64,000 bases of DNA from Sellimonas catena (GTDB taxonomy: Bacteria; Bacillota; Clostridia; Lachnospirales; Lachnospiraceae). A model generated the notes under the pieces. The model made no database searches. It was not told the origin of the DNA and was given only the letters and a program-made list of their open reading frames with translations. Of the stretch, positions 35,554 through 43,445 are shown in pieces (within the stretch, counting starts at the first letter, position 1; each line of letters begins with the position of its first letter). A program made the translations under genes and the position numbers. The stretch lies in the NCBI RefSeq assembly GCF_045063725.1, contig NZ_CP173695.1; one strand, written 5' to 3'.

Positions 35554-36015
35554 TCAGCTATGCTTTTGCACCTTCCAGCTAACCGCTTCTTTCCTGCTGC
35601 AAATGAAGCTGCTGTAGATACCATTTTTCTGAAGCAGTACATCATGGGTTCCCTGCTCTGCAATTCTTCCTTTTTCGATTACAAGAATCTGGTCTGCCTT
35701 ACGCACAGTCTTTAATCTGTGGGCAATCATTATAATGGTCTTTTCCTTTGTCAGCTCCTCTACTGCATTCATCAAATCCGCCTCATTCTCCGGGGCTACA
35801 TTGGCAGTTGCTTCATCATTTATGGATATGTCCGCATCAAGGACATCCATGATCTTTTGATATGTAATGATGCTCGGCCGTTTAATATCCGCTTCGATCT
35901 TATTCAGATGTGAACGGCTGATTCATACTCTTTCTGCCAGTTCTTCCCGGGATATTCCACGTTCAGTACGCAATATTCTAATTGTCTCGCCTATATCGCG
36001 TTCTCCAATGTACAT
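35554..36015 (-). pseudogene. XRE regulator / ABC exporter chimeric pseudogene
   Basis: From ATG 36015 (AGGAGG upstream) the minus strand encodes an XRE domain (TIRILRTERGISREELAERV, then TGA at 35925-35923, then in frame ISRSHLNKIEADIKRPS), continuing through DVLDADISIN directly into DEATANVAPENEADLMNAVE, the Walker B tail of an export ABC ATPase, then H-loop IIMIAHRLKTVRKAD and on to the stop at 35554. The 98-residue ABC tail frame is intact but lacks Walker A. Two unrelated genes were joined by deletion; the XRE part also carries a nonsense codon. Confidence 0.7.
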
Positions 36016-36204
36016 CTCATTACCTCCTGGTGTGCTTTATTATATAGATCAAAAATACATCTGCATAGTGACCACTGGTGACATTTTTTTTATTTATTTC
36101 CCGTTCAGATTTTATACTATTTTCTGACATATATATTTCGTCATAGTTTTACTTTTATCGTTACACTACACCAAAAACTATCATCAGCACATAAGCATAA
36201 AATC

Positions 36205-36235
36205 CATAAAAAAAGAAGGAGCTTACTCCTTCTTT
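36205..36235 (-). terminator. Terminator of the agr operon
   Basis: AAAGAAGGAG (36212-36221) and CTCCTTCTTT (36226-36235), perfect 10-bp stem with a four-base loop, followed by a T-run on the minus strand, about 60 bases past the pseudo-receiver stop. Confidence 0.88.
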
Positions 36236-36297
36236 AGCTCTTTAGTAATACGTTTATATAATTTAATCGATTCAATTCACATTCTAAATCGTATGTT

Positions 36298-36666
36298 TTA
36301 TGACAATTTATGTAGTAGCTGTAACATCTTTTCTTCCAACTCATCTATGTTTATTGGTTTTTCAATGTAATCATCTGCTTTCATATTCAGTACATGCAGT
36401 TTATCTCGTATTTCACATCCTTCCAGAATAACCAACAATGGAGCCTGAGTCTTACAGCGTATATCAAAAATCATCTTAAAATCCCCATGTCGGATTCGCA
36501 CTTTATCATAATTTATAATTATAATATCATATCGAATATCCGTTATATATGACAGTTCTTCACTAATATCATGGGTTTCAATAATTTTATCTATTTTTAT
36601 AATCTGATCTATCATGCGATAAATATCGTCTTCCGTACTACTTTCACTTATGAGCAATATTTTCAT
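36298..36666 (-). CDS. Stand-alone pseudo-receiver protein
   Basis: 122 residues with the CheY-like receiver layout but altered chemistry: the phospho-acceptor position in YDIIIINYDK is Asn52 rather than Asp, and the usual acidic pair near the N-terminus is replaced by SES. The conserved Lys103 (IEKP) remains. It likely cannot be phosphorylated in the normal way and may titrate or scaffold a partner. Last gene of the agr operon, 26 bases after the AgrC-like kinase. Confidence 0.75.
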   Translation of the reverse strand: MKILLISESSTEDDIYRMIDQIIKIDKIIETHDISEELSYITDIRYDIIIINYDKVRIRHGDFKMIFDIRCKTQAPLLVILEGCEIRDKLHVLNMKADDYIEKPINIDELEEKMLQLLHKLS

Positions 36667-36692
36667 AGATTTACAATACCCCCATATACATT

Positions 36693-37982
36693 TTATGAAT
36701 ATAACAAAACTGTTAGCGTAAAGTTTTCCTCATCTATATCAAAGTTCAATAAACCATTGTATTTATTCACTGATTTTTCAATTAAAGCTAACCCCAATCC
36801 ATACCGAGTCAAATCGGATTTCATACTTATCAGATGACCATGCCTGTCTTTTTTTACCTTCCCATCAAATGAATTTGATATTTTTATAAATAGATTTTCT
36901 TTTCGATAAATAATCTTAATATGAATATATCGCCTAGATACACACTTCAAAGCTCCCTCAATTGCATTATCTAAAGCGTTTCCAAGAATAATAAAGATAT
37001 CACCATCCGAGAAAGGAAATTTATAAGGAACTTCAATTTTTACAGTACACTCAATGCCTTGTTTTACAGCAATTTCGCATTTATTATTTACAATGTAATC
37101 AAGCAAAACATTCCCAGAATTGGCAGGTCCATCCTTTTCTATTTTTTTGTTCTGCATAATACCATCAATAAACTCATTTAATTGAGAAAGTTCTCTTTGA
37201 TAAACCAATTCTTTTATGAAAGAAAGCTGATGATAAAATTTATCTCTAACCATTTTATCATTTAACATGGCAGTTTCTTTTACATATATTTGCTCCTGAA
37301 ATAAGGAAATTTGTTTTTCGTATATTGCATTTTCTCTTCTTATTTCTGTTTGTTCCAATAGCTTTATATATATATCATAAACCAATAGGTTCAACGCAAG
37401 GATTAAAGTAGAAGAAACCGTCGAAAAAGCAATCAATTCCAGTCTATCAATTCTACTCGTTATAAGAAATATATTATATACAACAACAGTGCTTATTACC
37501 GGCAAAACTGTAAGCATAAAGCAATACTTGCTTGGCATATCACATTCTATACTTGGATCAATAACTAATGGAATTATTTTTACGAGTGCTAACATTATAA
37601 TTTTGCAAATTATAGAACAAAGCAATTCAAAATTTGCATAATCATTTCCTTTAACAATACTCATAATTGTATATCCCAAAAGCATTTCTATTGCAATCCA
37701 TATAAAGTGATACAGAAATACCATAGCTATTTTTTTATGCAGCTTCCCGTCATAGGCTATTAAGCAAATTACCAGTACACCCGCTGCACTCAGAAATAAT
37801 TTAGGCAGTGTAATATTATTATTATTTTCACAATACAAGCTTAACAAAAAATAAAATATCCACAAAAAAATTGTTTTATTTTTAATTGTCCTCCTTATAA
37901 ACAAAGCATCCAAAAAAGATTTGATTATCAAACAAGACATGAAAGAAGTGAATATTTGAATCAAAATATTTATGCCTGCCAT
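36693..37982 (-). CDS. AgrC-like sensor kinase 1, degenerate H-box
   Basis: 429 residues: six to seven membrane segments (about residues 1-205), coiled linker, then a GHKL ATPase with N-box GNALDNAIEGAL and G-box GLGLALIEKSVNKYNG intact. The phospho-acceptor region reads KFYHQLSFIK with His251, where typical AgrC kinases have FRHDxxN; Arg, Asp and Asn are all changed. Catalytic competence is therefore doubtful. Overlaps the AgrA-like gene by one base. Predicted to sense the peptide signal in the membrane. Confidence 0.82.
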   Translation of the reverse strand: MAGINILIQIFTSFMSCLIIKSFLDALFIRRTIKNKTIFLWIFYFLLSLYCENNNNITLPKLFLSAAGVLVICLIAYDGKLHKKIAMVFLYHFIWIAIEMLLGYTIMSIVKGNDYANFELLCSIICKIIMLALVKIIPLVIDPSIECDMPSKYCFMLTVLPVISTVVVYNIFLITSRIDRLELIAFSTVSSTLILALNLLVYDIYIKLLEQTEIRRENAIYEKQISLFQEQIYVKETAMLNDKMVRDKFYHQLSFIKELVYQRELSQLNEFIDGIMQNKKIEKDGPANSGNVLLDYIVNNKCEIAVKQGIECTVKIEVPYKFPFSDGDIFIILGNALDNAIEGALKCVSRRYIHIKIIYRKENLFIKISNSFDGKVKKDRHGHLISMKSDLTRYGLGLALIEKSVNKYNGLLNFDIDEENFTLTVLLYS

Positions 37983-38707
37983 TATACATCACCATCCCAA
38001 AGTAGTTTACTATATCTTGCTCGAACATCTTTTTTATATGTATCACTAATATTTAAAATTCTTCCATCTTTTGTTTCAACCTCTGTATATCCAACCTTTC
38101 TAATTTGTTGAAAATTGACCAAATACGATTTATGAATTCTAATAAACGGAATACTATAATTGACTGAAATTTCTTTTTCGACATCATCTAGTTTTTTATA
38201 AAACTTGTACAGTTTACCTTTTAATACAATATGTACTCTACTTCCACAGCTTTCAAAATAAATAACATCTCTAAGTATAACTGTCAAAATGTCCTTATTA
38301 AATCTGAAACAGTAAATGCCATTTGCACTCCTTATTCGGTCTATCGCCAAGTCAAGAAACATATAAAACCGTTTATCATTAATTGGCTTCGACATAAATC
38401 TAAAAGGTTCAACTTCGAACAATTCTTTCAAATAATTATCATAATTTGACACATAAATGAGCAGTACCGTAGTATCAATACTTCTGATATATTTTGCAGT
38501 AGCAATTCCATTCATCTGCCTCATTTCAATATCTAAATAAATCAGATCATATTTTTTACCCTTTAGTATACTGCTCTTTAAGCCACTTCCATCATTAAAA
38601 AGATCAACGGTAAAATCTAAATCTCTTTCATCCTGGTATTTCATAAGCAGTTTATTAATACTCTTAGTTATCTCTAGATCATCATCACAAACAGCTATAT
38701 TAATCAC
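37982..38707 (-). CDS. AgrA-like LytTR response regulator 1
   Basis: 241 residues: receiver with Asp8-Asp9-Asp10 acidic pocket, phospho-acceptor Asp59 (IYLDIEM) and Lys in MSKPIN; C-terminal LytTR domain with IPFIRIHKSYLVNFQQIRKV. Same length and layout as the second regulator at 40.8 kb, so the two arose by duplication. Would bind direct repeats upstream of agrD. Lies 14 bases after agrB. Confidence 0.92.
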   Translation of the reverse strand: MINIAVCDDDLEITKSINKLLMKYQDERDLDFTVDLFNDGSGLKSSILKGKKYDLIYLDIEMRQMNGIATAKYIRSIDTTVLLIYVSNYDNYLKELFEVEPFRFMSKPINDKRFYMFLDLAIDRIRSANGIYCFRFNKDILTVILRDVIYFESCGSRVHIVLKGKLYKFYKKLDDVEKEISVNYSIPFIRIHKSYLVNFQQIRKVGYTEVETKDGRILNISDTYKKDVRARYSKLLWDGDV

Positions 38708-38721
38708 TGAAATACCTCCTG

Positions 38722-39300
38722 CTATTGCTCCAATAATTTCATATTTTTATTTTTGCCGATAATTTGTACTATATGAAATACCCCCATCGTAAGGGATACA
38801 ATAAAAGCCAAACGGTTAGCATCCAATATAACACCCAAAGCAGAAGTGAAAACAAGAAATAGAAGCACATATACAAGCCTTCGATAAAATATGCAACGCT
38901 CATCACTGGATATCCTTCTATTTTTATCATCTATGGGGCCAACAATAAAAATTAGAATTCCCATAACAACACATAAAGCAAATGAAAAAATAGACGGTAT
39001 AACAGCATATTTTGCGATAAGTAAAACCATACTCAAAACCATACCGGATAACACTGTACAACTCCAAAATCTTTCCAAATGCACTCCACCTGCAAATGCT
39101 CTTAGCAATGAAAAAAAAGTCAAAAACAGAATTCCATATCTAAACATTCCAAGCAAGAACGATATACATAACGCAATAACAGTGTTAATCGCCACTTCAA
39201 TAGCCATAAGTAATCCAAATTTACATACTTCATAATCTAGATTTTCACTACTGCTCTCGCTAATCATAAACTTAGTTAGTAAATCGGCTATTTTTTCCAT
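38722..39300 (-). CDS. agrB: AgrB-type peptide processing membrane protease
   Basis: 192 residues, six membrane segments. The catalytic His and Cys appear in LLRAFAGGVHLERFWSCTVL, the hallmark of AgrB Cys endopeptidases that trim the AgrD C-terminus and form the thiolactone. Length matches the family. Its ATG lies inside the end of agrD (29-base overlap), so the signal precursor and its processor are coupled. Confidence 0.93.
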   Translation of the reverse strand: MEKIADLLTKFMISESSSENLDYEVCKFGLLMAIEVAINTVIALCISFLLGMFRYGILFLTFFSLLRAFAGGVHLERFWSCTVLSGMVLSMVLLIAKYAVIPSIFSFALCVVMGILIFIVGPIDDKNRRISSDERCIFYRRLVYVLLFLVFTSALGVILDANRLAFIVSLTMGVFHIVQIIGKNKNMKLLEQ

Positions 39301-39451
39301 TCTCTTCCTCTTCTTTATGTTCTTTCATCTTACGAGCATTTTCCGGAAATGGCGGCTGATGAAACAGGAAGAAACATATTCCTTCGTTTAATACGTCTAC
39401 GGTAAAATCTGCAACATTTTCCAAATAACCTGCAACTGTTTTTTTTAACAT
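39272..39451 (-). CDS. agrD: AgrD-like autoinducing peptide precursor (59 residues)
   Basis: GGAGG and a short gap precede the ATG at 39451. The peptide has an amphipathic leader (MLKKTVAGYLENVADFTVDV), then LNEGICFFLFHQPPFPENAR with Cys26, and a charged tail to residue 59. A Cys followed by four hydrophobic residues and a Pro-rich stretch fits AgrD: predicted five-residue thiolactone ring C-F-F-L-F, tail cleaved by AgrB. The N-terminal cut is not determined. The charged C-terminal extension is longer than in staphylococci because it overlaps agrB. Confidence 0.85.
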   Translation of the reverse strand: MLKKTVAGYLENVADFTVDVLNEGICFFLFHQPPFPENARKMKEHKEEEENGKNSRFTN

Positions 39452-39487
39452 AACACAACCTCCAAAAATGTATTTTTTACAGTACGG

Positions 39488-39553
39488 ATTATACTACAAA
39501 AAAAGGAAAATGGAGGATACTCGTAAAAAATCCTGAGCAACTCGTAAAAAATC
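39488..39553 (-). promoter_or_regulatory. agrD promoter with AgrA-type direct repeats
   Basis: Minus-strand TATAAT at 39493-39488, poor -35, and two identical 14-mers GATTTTTTACGAGT at 39553-39540 and 39532-39519, 21 bases apart (two helical turns). LytTR proteins bind paired 9-base direct repeats with a 12-base spacer, so geometry fits an activator site just above the -35. The distal repeat overlaps the stop of the upstream kinase gene. Confidence 0.75.
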
Positions 39554-40841
39554 AGTTCTGGTAGAGTAAGACGGACAGGCAAAAAATATTTTCATTCATA
39601 GTTATTTCCATTAATCCATTATATTTCAGCGCAGTTTCTTCAATGAGACCAATTCCCATCCCATGGTTACTTTTATCTGTTTTGCTTGTACGCAAGCGTT
39701 TACCATTGTTGTCGAATTTAATTAATTCTGGATTAAAAGTGTTTTTTACCTTTAATAAAAAATTTCCTTGTTTAACTCCCATACTTATTTCAATCTTCTT
39801 AGCTCCTTCAATATCTTTTGTCCCATCAATTGCATTATCTAATGCATTTCCAACTATAATACATAAGTCGGCATCATCAAATGGAAGTTTCGTCGGAATT
39901 TCAATATGATATTCAACAGCAATTTCATATTTACGCGCAACATCAAATTTATCTGCCAATAGTCCATCAATAAGTGCATTTCCACTTATAGTGGTTACCT
40001 GCAGAACACCTTTTTCATCAGTAAGTTGATGAATATAATCTCGTAATCTGACGTATTCTTTAGAAAGAGCTAATTTTTCTATTGCTATTAAATGGTTTTT
40101 TATATCATGTCGAAAACGGCGCAACTTTTCATTATGTTCCTCACGCTCTTCCATTTCCCTTTTATATATATCTATACTTTGTTTATAAATATCGTTTTTA
40201 CGCTTGATTTCCGCATCTGCAGCAATCTTGTCAAACATCTTAAAACATATAACATTTAAAAGCAGGATAATAATTGAAGACATGGTTGAACCCAAAAGTT
40301 TTGTTTCATTCAGACTTAATAGATAAAGATTATATACAATATATAGGCTCCCTGCTGTCATACTTACATTAGCAAGCCAATTCATATAATCCAATCTTTT
40401 TATTCCAGACACGCGAAATAGTTTCACTATTCTGACTATGATCAGAATAATTAGTTTTGAACATGTAGACCCAAAAAGAGAAAACTGTTGGAGCTGTGAA
40501 GAATTCAAGAATGCTCTAATCCCCAAAGCAACTATCAACTCCGAAGCCGCCCCAATACATATAATAAAGAGAACCGTAAGCGTAATATACTTTATATCTT
40601 CACGATATAATACAGCGCAAAATATTATTAGAATAATAAAACTATATAACATACTAATTACGCCTACAAATTTAAAATTCATACTTATCGCTGTATCTAA
40701 TAAAAAATAAAGCATCCAAATAGTGTACTGTTTTACTTTTCCCTCATACCTATTCGTCATGAAAAGATCAAAAAAATCTTTCAATATCAATGTAAAAATG
40801 GCCGGAACCAAAATAGCAACGACTAGCCTAACCTCACTCAT
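39552..40841 (-). CDS. AgrC-like sensor kinase 2
   Basis: 429 residues, same size and design as kinase 1: about six membrane segments, then RRFRHDIKNHLIAI with phospho-acceptor His245 and a complete GHKL ATPase (GNALDNAIDGT, NHGMGIGLIEE). Unlike kinase 1 the H-box is canonical, so this should be the active signal kinase. Start overlaps the AgrA-like gene upstream by eight bases. Located directly before agrD. Confidence 0.93.
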   Translation of the reverse strand: MSEVRLVVAILVPAIFTLILKDFFDLFMTNRYEGKVKQYTIWMLYFLLDTAISMNFKFVGVISMLYSFIILIIFCAVLYREDIKYITLTVLFIICIGAASELIVALGIRAFLNSSQLQQFSLFGSTCSKLIILIIVRIVKLFRVSGIKRLDYMNWLANVSMTAGSLYIVYNLYLLSLNETKLLGSTMSSIIILLLNVICFKMFDKIAADAEIKRKNDIYKQSIDIYKREMEEREEHNEKLRRFRHDIKNHLIAIEKLALSKEYVRLRDYIHQLTDEKGVLQVTTISGNALIDGLLADKFDVARKYEIAVEYHIEIPTKLPFDDADLCIIVGNALDNAIDGTKDIEGAKKIEISMGVKQGNFLLKVKNTFNPELIKFDNNGKRLRTSKTDKSNHGMGIGLIEETALKYNGLMEITMNENIFCLSVLLYQN

Positions 40842-41559
40842 TCAGTGTACCCCCCAAAATATCCAAATACCTTTTCCGAATAATATTTTGTCTATCCTGA
40901 CTAATCTGTAAAACTGTTCCATCCGACAATATTAGTTTTGAAAAAGTAATTTTATCAACAAAGTGAAAATTCACATAAAACGACTTGTGAATACGCAAAA
41001 AAGGAATCTTGTTCTGGACCAAACGTCGTTCAACCTCATCCAGTTTCCCATAATACCGATAAGTGCTCTCCTCCGTATGTATATTAACAATCCTTCCTGC
41101 ACTTTCAAAATACATAATTTTTCTTATCAGAACCTTTCCAACCGTTTTATTATATTTATACTCAAAGTATGCGTCCTCCTCAATGATTCTCTCATATGCG
41201 AAATCAATAACCTCTTCAAATTCTGTCTCTTTAATTGGTTTTTTAATAAAACGAAATGGCTCAACTTCAAACAATTGCATAAAATACGTCTCATAACTTG
41301 AAACATAGATCAGAAGTACATCCCTATCTAATCTCCGGATGCTTTTTGCTGCTTCAATGCCATTTTTACCAGACATCTCTATATCTAAATAGATAATGTC
41401 AAAGCGATCTCCTTTTTCATATATCCTTTCCAAAGAAGCTCCATCATAAAAAATTTCTATGTAACGATCAATCATCTTTTTATCCAAATAACGATTGAGC
41501 ATCTCTTCTATTTGAGTAACTAAAATTTTATCATCATCACATATAGCTATTCGCAGCAT
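40834..41559 (-). CDS. AgrA-like LytTR response regulator 2
   Basis: 241 residues: receiver with Asp8-10, Asp59 (IYLDIEMSGK) and Lys in IKKPIKE; LytTR domain with KIPFLRIHKSFYVNFHFVDK. The ATG overlaps the XRE stop by one base. Partner of kinase 2 by position and overlap. Probably binds the direct repeats upstream of agrD. Confidence 0.92.
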   Translation of the reverse strand: MLRIAICDDDKILVTQIEEMLNRYLDKKMIDRYIEIFYDGASLERIYEKGDRFDIIYLDIEMSGKNGIEAAKSIRRLDRDVLLIYVSSYETYFMQLFEVEPFRFIKKPIKETEFEEVIDFAYERIIEEDAYFEYKYNKTVGKVLIRKIMYFESAGRIVNIHTEESTYRYYGKLDEVERRLVQNKIPFLRIHKSFYVNFHFVDKITFSKLILSDGTVLQISQDRQNIIRKRYLDILGGTLNE

Positions 41560-41912
41560 TATTCAGCCTCCTCATTTGCTTGTACCTCCAAAAGCCTCCG
41601 CATGATCAGATTTAAAGTCTCTTTGTTTTCAGAATTTAAATCCTGATAGTCCACAAAAAAATCATAAAATTCCTCAATAGTCTTATCTATTTCTATCTGA
41701 TGTTCCAATTTATGCTTTTTATCCGACAAGCAAAACAAATACTCTAATGTAACGTTGAAAAAATCTGCCATGATGAGCGCTAAATCCAGTTTTGGAACTC
41801 CAATCTCTCTTTCAATCTTACTAATAGTTTGTTGCGTAGAACCAACTTTCAGCGCTAATCCGGTTTGCGTTAGATGTTTTGCATCTCTTAGTTCTTTAAC
41901 TCTATTTTTCAT
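41559..41912 (-). CDS. XRE-family regulator of the agr locus
   Basis: 117 residues from the ATG at 41912, favoured by GAGGAGAATGCG upstream; the open frame extends to 41969. N-terminal helix-turn-helix (ELRDAKHLTQTGLALKVGST, QQTISKIEREIGVPK), C-terminal helical region. First gene of the agr operon, so it may set the threshold for the locus. Not usual for staphylococcal agr. Confidence 0.85.
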   Translation of the reverse strand: MKNRVKELRDAKHLTQTGLALKVGSTQQTISKIEREIGVPKLDLALIMADFFNVTLEYLFCLSDKKHKLEHQIEIDKTIEEFYDFFVDYQDLNSENKETLNLIMRRLLEVQANEEAE

Positions 41913-42053
41913 CGCATTCTCCTCGCTCTTTACATTTATTTTATCTAAAAAGGCTCCGAGTAATACCAATAATAGAGTTTATAGATACTTTATTTGTGGT
42001 ATTTTGTTTCTCTATTTTTGTCGATAATGATAAAATTTTTTAAATATCAAAAT

Positions 42054-42100
42054 AAAAAACGCAGAAAAATTTCATTTTCTTGAAATTTTCTGCGTTTTTT
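42054..42100 (-). terminator. Terminator after the AraC-like gene
   Basis: Long stem AAAAAACGCAGAAAA...TTTCA / TGAAATTTTCTGCGTTTTTT around a short loop, T-rich on both strands. Closes the araC-like gene and could act in both directions. Confidence 0.88.
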
Positions 42101-42153
42101 ACACCAAATATTTCTTAATTTAGGTATTCAATAACTCTATTTATCCCAAATAA

Positions 42154-43134
42154 TCAATCGTGCAATATAGTTTTGGGATTCGCTTCATATTGACTACGAT
42201 ATTCTGTCGGAGAAATCTTCATTATTTCTCGAAAAGCGGTAGCAAATTTACTTTGATTTATGTATCCCACTTGTTGTGCTATATCTGCTACCGTATCCTG
42301 TGTCTGTCTTAACAGAACTGCTGCCTGCTTTATTCTATACGTTTTCATGTAGGTAGCAATAGGCATACCATAAATTCCTTTAAAAGTTTCTTTAAGCGTG
42401 GATGTATTAATTAAATATTCTTTCGATAATTCTTCAATGGTTGGTCTCTCTTTAAGATTAGCAGTCAGTTTCTTATGTATTTTCTTTACCACTTCCACTT
42501 GTGGTGGCATATATTGAGCACGCTGATTTTCGGATCTAACATCAACCATACACAAAAATAGTAATAATTCCTGTATTTTTAACTTGAAATATGCCATTTG
42601 AATTCCTTCCGGAACTCTATATAATTCTGAAAAAATATGTTCAATCTCATCCTTGGCCGGCATAATAAAACTTGTGTCCTTTCCACAAAACTTCTCTTTA
42701 AAGCCAATAAAATCGATCTCTGTGTCTTTTAACGAATCTGGTGGATTTTCAGAAATTATATCAAGATCAATAACTACTGAAACGCCCCTATAGTGTTTTA
42801 AAGGAAAACTCATTACTGGTGCACAATTTTCCATCATATGTATAGATAGATCACCCTCACCTAAATACAAATAAGCTCCATTTTTAAGTTGAGATCCTTC
42901 CCTACCCTCACGGCAATGATTTATCTCCATAACATTCCCTGATGTATTATTCTTCCAGCTAAACTCTGTGGTTTCAAACTCATTATAAATCAACTCTATT
43001 CCCGGAAATACATTATATACTGTCATCAATCCCAAGCCATCGGAACAGTCAAATTTTAGTAAGCGTCCGAATCCATTTTCCTTTTGAATTACGGATGCAT
43101 TTTTCATCACTTTCATTTTTATATTAGAATCCAT
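42154..43134 (-). CDS. AraC-family regulator, PchR-like
   Basis: 326 residues from the ATG at 43134 (GGGAGAATGT directly upstream); the open frame extends to 43176. N-terminal ligand-type region, then two helix-turn-helix motifs at the C-terminus (TIEELSKEYLINTSTLKETF; DTVADIAQQVGYINQSKFAT, AFREIMKISPTEYR). Layout and sequence feel resemble PchR/YbtA-type siderophore-sensing regulators. Placed between agr and the feo operon and 15 kb from a thiazoline NRPS, an interesting but unproven link. Confidence 0.8.
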   Translation of the reverse strand: MDSNIKMKVMKNASVIQKENGFGRLLKFDCSDGLGLMTVYNVFPGIELIYNEFETTEFSWKNNTSGNVMEINHCREGREGSQLKNGAYLYLGEGDLSIHMMENCAPVMSFPLKHYRGVSVVIDLDIISENPPDSLKDTEIDFIGFKEKFCGKDTSFIMPAKDEIEHIFSELYRVPEGIQMAYFKLKIQELLLFLCMVDVRSENQRAQYMPPQVEVVKKIHKKLTANLKERPTIEELSKEYLINTSTLKETFKGIYGMPIATYMKTYRIKQAAVLLRQTQDTVADIAQQVGYINQSKFATAFREIMKISPTEYRSQYEANPKTILHD

Positions 43135-43212
43135 ACATTCTCCCACAGATTTGAAATTATTAACTCTTAAATACATTTTACTCTTTAAAGATTCATTTGT
43201 ACATAAAGATTT

Positions 43213-43255
43213 AACATGGAATCATGCTACTCAAAATCATACATGACTCCATGTT
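43213..43255 (-). terminator. Hairpin after the feo operon
   Basis: AACATGGAATCATG (43213-43226) and CATGACTCCATGTT (43242-43255) pair with one mismatch over 14 bases. Follows the small Feo-associated gene. The U-run is weak. Confidence 0.65.
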
Positions 43256-43285
43256 ATTTCTTGTACAACTAACACCAATCAAATA

Positions 43286-43426
43286 TTACAAACATTTGTT
43301 GTTTTTGCTCACACAACTACCACAACTTCCATTACAGCATCCGCCATTTTTCTTTTTCATCCTGATTTCATAAATCGCCCATCCAGCATATGCCAAAATT
43401 GCGACTGCTAAAATAATAGTGACCAT
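43286..43426 (-). CDS. FeoB-associated Cys-rich membrane protein
   Basis: 46 residues beyond the resolution of ordinary gene finding: start MVTIILAVAILAYAGWAIYE, one membrane helix, a Lys/Arg patch (RMKKKNGG), then CCNGSCGSC and a final Cys. AGGTGG ribosome site. This matches the small Cys-rich proteins encoded after feoB in Firmicutes, thought to help Fe(II) entry. Lies 20 bases after feoB. Confidence 0.88.
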   Translation of the reverse strand: MVTIILAVAILAYAGWAIYEIRMKKKNGGCCNGSCGSCVSKNNKCL

Positions 43427-43445
43427 TTTCTTCCCACCTTTCATA

